From the NCBI GenBank assembly GCA_003550325.1, contig QKWP01000068.1, forward strand, positions 141,588 to 205,587: a stretch of 64,000 nucleotides of DNA. Reading direction: 5' to 3'. The notes beneath the pieces were generated by a model that worked only from the letters and a program-made list of their open reading frames with translations, made no database searches and was not told where the DNA came from. Shown piece after piece: positions 13,101 to 23,290 of this stretch. Numbering within the stretch: position 1 is the first letter of the stretch; every line of letters starts with the position of its first letter. The position numbers were made by a program, and so were the translations under genes. The stretch comes from Gigaspora rosea (taxonomy: Eukaryota; Glomeromycota; Glomeromycetes; Diversisporales; Gigasporaceae).

Positions 13101-15655
13101 AACAGATCAGGTTTTCCAAATTGTCTAACAATTGCCATTAAATCTTGGTACAATTGTTGATAATATCTTGTAGATCCTGTAAAACTTGATGACAAAATAA
13201 CTTTTTTGCCAACATTTTCTGCATTGACTTCATCAGCATCTTCATTAGAAATCATATCTTTTAATCCTGCATAGATTTCTAATCTTAAATCTTCTTGATG
13301 CTTTTTTTGCCAACTTATATTGTTTGATTCCCATTTTACAAATTGATCTACTATATACTGTTGAAATAATCTGCCTGAAAGATGTATAATACTATTTTCT
13401 TTGTTTGAGTTTTTAATCATAAATCTATAAACTGCAAACTCCCTAAGAGATATTGTTAATCTCTTTTTCTTTTTTTGTTGAACCTTTGATGATGTTTTAT
13501 CATTATCATCACCATTATTATTATCTTCATTATTATCATTATCAGGTTCAATAACTTCAATAACTTCCTTGCTTTTTCCTTTATCAACCTTTCTTTTCTT
13601 CTTTTGAGGTTTATCATTATCATCATCATTATCTGAAATGTTTTCAGGTTCAACTTCTTTAACTTGTTCTTCTGTTTGCTTTCCTTTTCCTTTATCAACT
13701 TTTCTTTTTCTTTTAGATCCTTCATCACCTTTTTCACTTGTTTCATCAATACTCATGAAACTTGTAGCGGATCTAAGAGTTGAACCTTCAAATGTTTGAG
13801 ATAACCCTGTATGACTTTCAGAACTTGCTTGTGATAAAGTTCCATAGTCAATAGAAATAGATTGTCCTGCTTGGGGTTCATATTCTTCATCTTCAAATAT
13901 CATTGTTTCATCTTGTTGTATTTCTGTTTGTTGTTGGACTTCTTCTTGAACTTCTCACTGACCTTCTTGTAGACCTTCTTGTTGAATATTTTGTTTGGCT
14001 TGTTGTATAAAAACATCAAGCTTTTTTTGCCAAAATTCTTGAGATAGTGTGCTTGAAGTTTCACTACTTGCCAAACTTGCCAATTCTGCAATAATTTGAT
14101 CAACAACTTGATTAGCAATTTGTTCACAATAATTTTTATCATCATCATTATTGTTATTAAAATCATTATCATATTCTTCTTCTTCATTAATGATTTGTTC
14201 TAGTCCAACAATTTCTTCTGCTACAACTTCTTTTTTCAATATTCCACTATGCCAACCATATTCTCCATTAGAGAATAGCAAAGGATATTGTAAAGGATCA
14301 TATGCACCATGTAATTCAGATATTCTTTTAAATGTATTATCAAGTCTCTTAATAAGAATATCTCTAGGTCGTGTTGTTGGTTCATTGTCACAATACATTG
14401 CAGCTACTTCTGAAGCTGCTGGTGCATTATATAGTCACATATCCCTGCCATGAATATTATATATTGCTATATGCAATACTTGTTCATTTTTATTTTCTAT
14501 TTCATGATTATTTGCATCTTTATAAAATTTTATAAAAGGATTTAAAGAATATAATTCCTTTTGAATTTCTTTCAACAGATTAAAATTTAATTGTTTTTTC
14601 ATTATTTCATGTCTTCTGTTGAGTTGATTTTCTGGATTATCAGAATCATAAAAATAAATTTGGGAGAATTTTGGTTGTTCTCCTTCATTTGGCATAAAAA
14701 AACTAATTTTATGGTATAATGTTCCTTGAATTCTATAAGTATAAACTCCTTCTCTGGCATTTGCAAGATTCTTATCTAAATTGGTACCAATTGATGTAAA
14801 AGCAAATAGTTGATTATATGCTCTTATTTGTGTAACAAATGGTACATTAGATTCAGAATCTTTTTCTGTATGCAATTTTTTAATTGCTGTTGGTGGTGGT
14901 GGAAGTGGTGCTAGCATAACTTGTCCATTCATGCAGCATAGTCCTGATTTTTCTTGCCTCCATTTTAAAGCCCCACAATGTTTACAAATAATGTCCATTC
15001 CTCCCAACATATGCCTTCCCTTTATCACATCCTCCTCTTCTATCTCTTCTTTCTTCTTCTCTTCCTCCTCCTCTTCTATCCTTTCTTCTTCTTCAATCTC
15101 TTCCATTTCTTCAATATCTTCCATATCTTCCATTTCTTCAATCTCTTCCTCTATCTCTTCTTCTTCCTCTTGCTCCTCTTCTACCTCCCTCTCCTCTTCT
15201 ATATCCTTTTCTTTTTCTATCCCTTCATCATATTCATCTAAACTACAATGTCCTATTTTATGAAATTGTTTATATTGTTCTTCTTTTTTCTTTTTATAGT
15301 TTCTTTTTCTTCTTTCTCTATTTTTTTTGTCGACTTCTGCTTTCTTCTCAGCAGGCATAGATGCTCTAGATTTTTGCTATCTTAATCTAGTAGCTTCTTT
15401 TGTTTCTTTTGTTCTTGTTCTTGAAGCTACAGGTAAGTTTGCTTTAGATTGAGATCTGGTTCTTGAAGCAGGTCCTGTTACTAAAGATGTAGAAGCTTTT
15501 TTTTGCTTTGCATAGAATTTACTCTTTGCAGCTCTTATTCTGCCTTCTCGCTTTCATTTTTCTTCATCAGTTTCACCTCCTTTAGGTACAGAATATAAAT
15601 CTAATATTTCTTGAGGTATAGGCAAGATTTCTTTTCCTTTTTCTTTTTTTGACAT
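10115..15655 (-). pseudogene. Helitron Rep-helicase, one frame with five in-frame stops
   Basis: Would nick and unwind DNA for rolling-circle transposition. From the ATG at 15655 one reading frame of 1847 codons runs to 10115. Domains in order: a basic N-terminus; an acidic Glu-rich tract (about 15040-15250); Helitron-specific N-terminal regions (ISELHGAYDPLQYPLLFSNG near 14320); an HUH Rep domain with GLPHSHILLIL near 12904; two tyrosines four apart in YLYKYVYKG near 12480; then a Pif1-type helicase with Walker A GPGGTGKT (11455-11432), ILWDEAPM, and a final YVALSRV. Stops are TGA 15556-15554, TAG 15379-15377, TGA 14437-14435, TGA 13957-13955 and TAA 12256-12254. No frameshift was found across 5.5 kb. 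The stop at 14435 falls where related Helitrons have Arg (RDMRLYNAP-like context). Inactive as it stands unless stops are read through or spliced out, for which I see no evidence. Confidence 0.9.
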
Positions 15656-16246
15656 TTTTTATCTCAATAAAAAAAAAATAAAAAATACTATTATTAATTA
15701 TTTGAATATATATAAATTTAAATAATACAAAGTATTTATTTAATAATAATAGAAATTTTACTTTACATTTGTAAATTTTTACCTGTTTTATCTGTTTTTT
15801 AAATTTTATATTTAAAAATCATATTTATAATATTTTAATTAAAATTTTATTAAACTTACAGTTTATTGTTTTAAATTTGTCTAATATATTGATTACAAAT
15901 CTGTTAAATAATAATTTGTTAGCAAAAAAAAAATTATTCTAATAAAAATTAGTTTTTTTTTTAAAAAAAAAGAAAAAAATTAAAAATTCATTAACAAAAG
16001 ACAAATCCGTATTAAGGCAAAATCGGGCCATTACACGAATCTAATTTGTTACACTAATTTCAGTAGTTACGCCAATTTGCTATTTTATGCTAATTTCGTT
16101 ACATTACACAAACCTCTATTGTTTTCTATTTTAATTTAATTTATTTTTTTAAAAAATTATGAAGGATAACACAGGCCTGTACCATAAGTTCGGGTCACCA
16201 ACCCATTTAAGGCCATGATTTGTTTGCTTGTAATTTTCATGGAACT
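15656..16246. other. Helitron 5' leader, AT-rich
   Basis: Non-coding AT-rich sequence between the Rep-helicase ATG and the GGTTCAATTGAACC array. The A/T runs at 15920-15980 are low-complexity. The promoter is presumably here, but no clear element stands out. Confidence 0.4.
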
Positions 16247-16372
16247 CTTGGTTCAATTGAACCCAAACTCGGCTCAATTGAACCCGAACTTGGTTCAATC
16301 GAACTCGACTTGGTTCAATTGAACCCGAATTTGGTTCAATTGAACCCGATCTTGGTTCAAATGAACCCGATC
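16247..16372. repeat. Iteron-like array of GGTTCAATTGAACCCGA
   Basis: Six units of about 21-22 bp. The core TTCAATTGAA is a perfect palindrome, extended to GGTTCAATTGAACC in several units, with small changes (GGCTCAATTG, GGTTCAATCG). The array lies about 300-420 bp inside the Helitron 5' end and upstream of the Rep-helicase start. Its position and form resemble Rep-binding iterons of rolling-circle replicons, but binding is an inference. Confidence 0.8.
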
Positions 16373-16669
16373 CGGACGCAGTCAGTCAGAGTTTAAATTT
16401 TTGTGCAACCCAACCATTTTCGTGGAAACACGAAATCCGATCTCTATTTTTAGTCGGAGTTTGAAAAATTTTCAGGGTCAGTGACCCGAGTACGAATTTT
16501 TCAAGGGTAGATTGAGGAAAGAATTTTTTATATATTTTTCACGTGAATTTATAGTAATATTTTGGTGTGTTAAGAATTGGACCAATGAAAATTCAAGGGC
16601 AACCTCCTATTAAACTCGAGTGAAGCACCCTGGAAATCGTGACGGACATTAGCGCCTTAGAAGGGTAGA

Positions 16670-17325
16670 TTATTTAAATGTAAGTTTAATTGCATTGTAA
16701 TAAATTTTATATTGATTACAAATTTATTTATGTCATTTTCTAATCAATAAAGACACAAATTGTGGTTTTTCAAGTTTTATGTTAAGAGATTCATTATTTC
16801 AGTCAACTCTTTCAACTTTTACATTCCATACAAAAACCTCCACTATTAAACATTAATTTAAAATATTGTGATTGTTATAACTAAAATTTCGGCAAACAAT
16901 TAATCAACTCTATATTAATCATAGATATGCCTATTTATTTGTTTTCATAACTTCAATTGATTCTTTTTGTTCCTTAATATCTTGCTTAAGAACAGGCAGA
17001 TCTTTAATCGTCTTTTCAATTTCTTTAAGAATGTGTAGTTCTTCAAGTTTCTCCCCATTTTTCTCAATTTTCCTCTCAATTTCTTTATGAATATGTAGTT
17101 CTTCTTGTTTCTTCTCATTTTTTGCAATTTTCTTTTCAGCTTGCATAAGAGAAGGCTCTTCTTCAGGGAGTTGAAGAACTTCCTTAAGATTCTTTGAATT
17201 AAAAATTTTTCTATAGCTTGACAATTTATTATTTTGGATATCAATTATATGCTCATAAAGTTTAGCTGTATGGCATTCATAAAACCTTTTAATATATAAA
17301 TATAAAAATATAGTAATACATATGG
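16670..17325 (-). pseudogene. Channel family copy B, 3' remnant (coiled-coil exon)
   Basis: The last exon of the channel family (about 17290-16920) is preserved: LKEVLQLPEEEPS, then a charged coiled coil, ending EVMKTNK as in copy C. A block like KIEKNGEKLEELHILKEIE occurs twice here and once in copy C, so the coil has been lengthened by an internal duplication. To the right, homology stops at about 17325, where foreign sequence begins. The Helitron abuts the left side at 16669/16670. Confidence 0.75.
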
Positions 17326-20250
17326 GCTAATTTTTTCAGTACCCCAAAATTTAAAGGGTATTAACCAATTAGTCAGGGTTAGTTAGTCATTTAACATCGA
17401 TAATAAAGTTAATTTGGATGACAACTTATACTGTAATTACTCATATAATTTAAATATAAGAATATGGTCACAGAAGATAATAATTGTTTGAATTAACTTA
17501 GTAACAGCTTTATATAATTATATAATCAATAATACATAATTTTTTGGTTATAATATTTGAATAATGAATTGATTTTTGTAAGTTTGTTGATATGTATTAA
17601 CCATTAATTACTTATATATTACATCATTTTCATAGAGCTTATTATTAATCAAATATTCTAAATATATTGTTGAAGCTTTTCACACTACTATGTATCTTAA
17701 TTACACATTCGCTTTACACTTGAAATGGTAAACGGCAAAGTGAAATATAATTCAATAGAAATTCATAATTATCCTAAAAAATCCGAAATTGAATACAATG
17801 ATCCATCTACTGGAACTTACTATTATACTATCATCTCTGAAGGATTCTATCTGCCACCATCTATTCTTGTCAGAACTCAAAAAAAAACAAAAGTTATAGA
17901 ATTCCTGACGATTATAAAGTCATGGTTAGTTGGGCAAAAAAAAATAAAACACGAAATATTACATGCTCTATTAATTATATGCATAATGATAAAATGCAAT
18001 TAAAACCATGTTTTAAAATCGAATATGACAAAAATGGATTCCAAACAATTGAATCTTGGCAAAGTGTGACTCATGCAGCAAACTTGTTTGCGCAGGTAAA
18101 AGCTTTTAAAAACGTTTTTAATATTATTTAAATCATTATTAAAAAAATTTTTTTAATATGTATAAGACATATTTTCCTAAAGGAACATCAACACTATCCG
18201 GAACTATAGTATTCTGATTACAACTTAAGTGTGTAGAACAAACTAGAGATTATCACCATAGATCTAATGTTCTTCGACCTCTTGAAACTCTTGGTAATAC
18301 TGCAAAAAGAAATCGAATTAAAAAAATTAGAGAAAAAGTGCATGACTATATAAATGAAGAAACAACACATTTAAATCATAAGGATCCAATACAAATAATC
18401 ACTTACTTTGTCATTAAATGATCAAGATTGGATAATTGATTATTCAAAAGATGAATTATCAGAAAAAATAAAAAGACAAGCATATGTTTGTGCAATGGAT
18501 TTTAATTATATTTCACGAGATGTTTTTCGATCAATAGCAAAAATCTCTTCAGAATTGGATTGTGAATATATGATTAATAATGAAAAGCTTATTCTTAATG
18601 AAATAATGCAAAATGCTATACCACTTTATGTTATGGATATTAATATAGATAATTCAACAATACTTGAAACAAATAATGATGAAATTCATATTAACGATGA
18701 AGAAGTAATTCATGGTATAACTAAGTCAATTGGAAAGGCTAGTTATAGAAGTATAAAAGATATCTTGAAATATATGATTCCATTTTATATTGAAGAAAAT
18801 ATATTAAATCCAAATAGTCCTTTAATTATGTTACGAATATCAGGTGATAGTCGGAATGTAGGGAATCATGTAAAGCATGTAATGATAACATGTTCAATTC
18901 TTAATAATATTAGTAATCAACAAATACCTGAAAAACATTATACTATAGTTTTATATCCTGGTATTAAAGATTATTATATTTTACAAAAAGTTTTAACACC
19001 TTTAATTCATGATTTACAAGATATTTCTCAAAATGGAATTAATGATGAATTTGGCAATAAGTGGAATATTGAACTTTACTTTTCATCAGATTGGAAATTC
19101 CTTGCTCTATGTTTAGGGCTAAATGCTGCTAATGCTATCTATTTTTGTCCTTATTGCAAATGTAACAAAAAAGAAATTGGATTATATAATAAGCATTGGA
19201 ATAAAAAAAAAATATGAAAATGATTATTAATAATCGTAGCACTTGTCCTGGACATATTCAAAAACCATTATTTTTTATGATACCTTTAGAAAATTGGATT
19301 CCAGATGAACTTCATATATTACTTAGAGTTACTGATCGTTTATGGAGTTTGGTATTAGCTGAATTTGATATCAATAACAATAAGGTCAGAAATATTGTAT
19401 GTGAGGAAATGAAACAGATTGGCATTAGTTTTTGTTTCTGGCAAGAGCATAATTCACGTATATGGAATTTTACATCATTGACAGGTGATAAAAAGCTCAA
19501 AATGCTTTGTGAATTTGATCTTACAAACCTTTTTAATCAACCAAGAGCTATACTTATTCGACAACTTTGGGATAAATTCTACCAACTTTATAGATTATTG
19601 CATAATATAGAAACTACAAAAGATATATTTGAGAATAAAGCAAAAGAGTGGGTTGAGTTATTTTTAACACCAACTTTAGGATCACCAAATACATCAGAAT
19701 TTATTAAAGGTAATATAAACCATCAGACATTACACCATATATACATCTCTTTATAATCATATTTCAGATATAATTCAGAATCATAATAAATTAGGAATTC
19801 GGGCATTTTCTTGTGCTCTATTGGAAAAAAATCATCAACAAACAGTATACTTTTTTAATAAAACATTTAGAGACAGAGGAAATAAAACTCAATCTGCTTC
19901 AGTTTTAGAAATATTACAGCAAAAAACAGATTATTATATTTTATAAAAAATCGAATACTATTAGCTTTTAAGAAATCCAAACACCTTTATATTAAATAGA
20001 AATTACAATATTATATTATTCTCTAAATAAATAAATCAAAATTAATTATTGTCTGGTGCAAAAAGATAGATACACTAACCTATCTATAATAAAAAATTTT
20101 TTTAAAATTTAATATAAATATTTAAATAACTTATTTATAATATATGTTTTGAGAAATATTTTCATGTAAATTTTATTAAAAAATTTTATTTCTATAAAAA
20201 ATTTTGTTATTTACTTATTTTTTCAATTTGTTTAATGCTAAAATATAAAT
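17326..20250 (+). mobile_element. Decayed DDE-type DNA transposon, ends undefined
   Basis: About 2.9 kb of foreign sequence replaces the middle exons of channel copy B. It carries a transposase-like gene on the plus strand (17725-19946). I could not find terminal inverted repeats or a target duplication, so the limits are where channel homology stops on the left and the CAGACC repeat starts on the right. Confidence 0.55.
17725..19946 (+). pseudogene. DDE-type transposase-like gene with C2C motif
   Basis: Reading pieces at 17725-17880, 17880-18096, 18180-18400, 18408-19205, 19214-19735 and 19735-19946 line up in order. A probable intron (GTAAAAG...CCTAAAG) lies at about 18097-18180. The central part has LRISGDSRNVGNHVKHVMIT, later YFSSDWKFLALCLGLNAAN and CPYCKC, then WIPDELHILLRVTD and near the end RAFSCALLEKNHQQ. 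The GDS and SDWKF aspartates, a CxxC after the second, and the later acidic DELH are laid out as in eukaryotic DDE transposases with a C2C insert (CMC/KDZ/RAG-like groups). The superfamily is not settled. Frame changes fall in A runs near 17885 and 19205 and elsewhere, plus a stop near 18217, so the gene is dead. Confidence 0.6.
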
Positions 20251-20254
20251 AGTG

Positions 20255-20405
20255 CTCCTACAGACCGGACTCGAACCAGACTTTAGTCAAGTCTAAGTCT
20301 GGTCTGATTTTCGGACCGGACTCAGACTTTTATATTCAGACTTTTTAGTCAAGTCTGAGTCTGGTCTGGGTCTGGTCCGAAGTCTGCAGACTGGTCTGAG
20401 TCCGA
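20255..20405. repeat. GC-richer array of CAGACCGGACT / AGTCTGGTCTG words
   Basis: Direct and inverted copies of AGTCTGGTCTG, GACCGGACTC and TTTAGTCAAGTCTGAGTC fill 150 bp. The array is clearly richer in G and C than its surroundings. One minus-strand piece (CTGGTTCGAGTCCGG) resembles a tRNA T-arm, but no tRNA can be folded around it. Confidence 0.7.
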
Positions 20406-20424
20406 ACATATTTGTATGTATTTT

Positions 20425-21320
20425 TTGGCGCTGAACAAGTTTACTTAGTGCATTTTGTTAGAATAAATTAGTAAAATTTTATGAATCATAAGATTTTATA
20501 GAATTTTATTAATAAAATTTTATAAAATCTTATAATTCACAAATATATATTAATTAATTCTAACAAAATGCACTAAGTAAACTTGTTCAGCACATAAAAA
20601 TGTATTAAAGTAGCTAGTTTGTTTTTATTTTACTTGAAATTTAGAGATTTGATGCATAATTTTGGATTTTTGATCAAAAAAGACAAATTTTAACATCTTA
20701 TCTCCAAATTTCAAGTAAAATAAAAACAACCCTGCCGATTTAATGTATTTTTAGGTGCTGAACAAGTTTACTTAGTGCATTAAGTTAGAAATAATTAGTA
20801 AAATTTTGTGAATCATAAGATTTTATAGAATTTTATTAGTAAAATTCTATAAATTCTTAAAATTCACAAATTTTTATTAATTAATTCTAACAAAATGCAA
20901 TAAGTAAACTTGTTCAGCACCTAAAAATACATAAAATCAGCAGGGTTGTTTTTATTTTACTTGAAATTTGGAGAAAAGATGCATAATTTTGGATTTTTGA
21001 TCAAAAAAGACAAATTTTAACATCTTATCTCCAAATTTCAAGTAAAATAAAAACAACCCTGCCGATTTAATATATTTTTAGGTGCTGAACAAGTTTACTT
21101 AGTGCATTAAGTTAGAATCAATTAGTAAAATTTTGTGAGCCATAAGATTTTATAGAATTTTATTAATAAAATTCTATAAAATCTTATAATTCATAATATT
21201 CTTACTAATTAATTCTAACAAAATGCACTAAGTAAACTTGTTTAGCACCTAAATATATTAAATCGGCAGGATTGTTTTTATTTTACTTGAAATTTGGAGA
21301 TAAGATGTTAAAATTTGTCT
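20425..21320. repeat. Tandem array of two alternating palindromes
   Basis: Palindrome P1 has ends GGTGCTGAACAAGTTTACTT and its inverse and is about 175 bp with its axis in AT-rich sequence. P2 has ends TGTTTTTATTTTACTTGAAA and its inverse and is about 105 bp. The order is P1 (20425-20600), P2 (20625-20735), P1 (20750-20935), P2 (20945-21058), P1 (21075-21255) and half of P2 (21268-21320). The half P2 joins directly to channel copy B sequence at about 21322. The period is about 330 bp. Confidence 0.85.
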
Positions 21321-21321
21321 T

Positions 21322-22334
21322 TATGTTTTACAATTAAATCTCGAAAACGAGGATGGTTTTTAAGAAGATTTTGAAACCAATTTTGAAAAGTTTCTTGAAA
21401 ACTGATCCAACGATTCCAAAAATTAGAAAATAATATGTCAAAAAGCGATGTGAAAGATAAATGATAGTATCCTCCATAAGCAGAAATATGTGAAGAAATA
21501 GAATTTTTTACAGTATTGGAAGGGACTACAAACCCTATCATAGATAAAATACTTGCTATAAATGCAGGATGATTTTCTGATAGCTCTTTAAAATTTTCAA
21601 AAATAATACTCAACAAGGAAATTTTAGAAATTACGTGATTTTTATTTTGCACAAACTTATCCATGCAGCTGCTGCCTAAATATCGAATCATTTTTTCGTC
21701 CTTTAATAAAATTAATGTTTCCATAATAAATTTTCCATAGCAAGTTAAATAAAATTCTTCTTTGATATTATCTTCCAAAAACTCGTTAAAAAGCTCTTTA
21801 TCTCCAAATTTAATATCTAAATTTTTGCAAACTGTTTCATAACTTGAAGCAGGAAGAATTCTTCCTGAAATCAAATTCTCAGCGAAAATTTTATTTAAGC
21901 TTTTTTTTTCAAAAACAAATTATCCAAACGATCGTTAAAATCATTCCAATAATAGTTTATCTTAATTTCAGAAATTCTGTAAGTCCATATAAATATACCA
22001 ATACGTGTAATCGTAATTAAATCATCATTTTCAAGAATGTCGCAATGTATTATATAATTTCCACTATTAACATAGTTTAGCAATGGAATAATATTCAGTT
22101 GTTTTTTAGCATTATTCCATTTTTTTCTGTGAAAATTATAATCAACTACTGTAAGTATGACTGATTTATCATCTGATTCCAATTCCCATTTTAAAAAATT
22201 CCCTTCAAAAATTTTTTTGTCAGGGTCATAATATCTTTTATATAAAATATCAGTTATAAAATCAATGGTTTTTTTAGACGGAGCTGTAATGCTATTTTTG
22301 TCCTCCAGTTTTTTTCTTAAATATTCACCCAATC
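21322..22334 (-). pseudogene. Channel family copy B, middle part of exon 3
   Basis: The frame 22332-21895 and the next frame 21874-21322 together match residues in the middle of exon 3 of copies A and C (KTIDFITDILYKRYYDPDKK, GRILPASSYETVCKNLDIKF, FWNRWISFQETFQNW). The frame changes between them near 21885. The first 80 or so residues of exon 3 and everything upstream are missing. At the other end homology stops at about 21322, where the palindrome array begins. Together with 16670-17325 this is copy B, with about 2 kb of its channel core lost and about 4 kb of foreign DNA in its place. Confidence 0.75.
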
Positions 22335-22395
22335 ATCAGTATTTGAATGAACAAATTTGCTAGAGGTTTTGTGTTTTGAGAAAAATGTGATTAAG

Positions 22396-23287
22396 TGTTC
22401 TCAAGCGCATAAATTAATTGATCGGAAATAAAATTTTAAAGTTGGGGTCAAAAAAACTGATCAAGAAAAAATCTGGAGGCGCAGACCATCTTTTTTTCAT
22501 CGAGTTAATGCAGATTGGCTAAAACTACTTATTGATAGAATAAAACAAGAGGTTATTCAAGACTTTGCTTTATGTTATGGATCTTCAGTGAAATTATAGT
22601 TGTCAAAAAATTATTATATTGCTTTTTATATTAAAAACTCTTATCTCTAATCAAAAATCCAAAGAAACCCAAAGGCATACCGTGCCAATATTTATTGTCT
22701 TTTAACTTTTATGTCAAATGCGGCAATTTCATTTTATACAGTATTTTATTTGCTAAAAAAATTTTTTGCATCCACTTTTTTTTACTATCAGTAATTAATT
22801 CTTCAAAAGTAATAATCCGATCGGGAATAATGACAGAGGAGGAACCTGCGAAATTGTGATAGATAGTACTTTGATAATGGTAGGGATTTTATTTTTTAAA
22901 TCTTGCCATTCCTGTAAAACTTCTTTGTGAAGCACTTCTTTTTTTTTTTTTTTTTTTTGGCAAATGCTTCATTATTGTTTGCATATTTTTGTTTGAAGCT
23001 AAAGGCAAAAAGTTATGAATATAGTTGCTTTAACAACATATGAATATTTGTAAAATCCATAAAGGGAAAGTTGAAGCACTCGGTATTGCCGAAGGAGTTA
23101 TACTTGTTTATTGGATAGCCGCCTTTTTTTTTTGCTAGATTTACTAAAAACATAATGATAATAAATAAAGAAAGGATAGTCTGCTCTGCTCAAGTAACAT
23201 TCGCAATCATTATTTCGATCAATTGTATTAATGCGCATAATCTCAATCACTATCAAATCACATTGAGGGAGTTGATTGAAAACACCT
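22396..23287. mobile_element. TA-type transposon relic with GTGTTCTCAAGC ends
   Basis: The left end GTGTTCTCAAGCGCAT and right end TTGATTGAAAACACCT are roughly inverted and belong to the GGTGTTCTCAAGCA family. Inside, 22430-22602 reads as an open plus-strand frame (KIWRRRPSFFHRVNADWLKL near its start) that I cannot assign. A T run (22940-22959) and diverged sequence fill the rest. Confidence 0.35.
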
Positions 23288-23290
23288 AGG

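Larger units (their letters stand above)
9324..16669 (-). mobile_element. Full-length Helitron (7346 bp)
   Basis: A rolling-circle DNA transposon lying on the minus strand. Its 5' end is TCTACCCTTCTAAGG at 16669. Its 3' end is CTAG at 9327-9324, preceded by a GC-rich hairpin. On the minus strand the flanking host bases are A before the 5' end and T after the 3' end, the expected AT target without duplication. The flanks joined across the element (ATAATTA|TTATTTAA) match the paralogous sequence at 2620-2640 (ATAAATTTA|TTATTTAA), an empty site. It carries one long Rep-helicase frame (15655-10115). It sits between the spacer of unit A and the 3' end of copy B. Confidence 0.93.

Noticed and set aside
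14931-15263. Ser-rich plus-strand frame
   Set aside because: It is the antisense shadow of the Glu-rich tract in the Helitron Rep-helicase.
20262-20290. tRNA T-arm-like sequence on the minus strand
   Set aside because: No D-arm, anticodon arm or acceptor stem can be built; it belongs to the CAGACC repeat.
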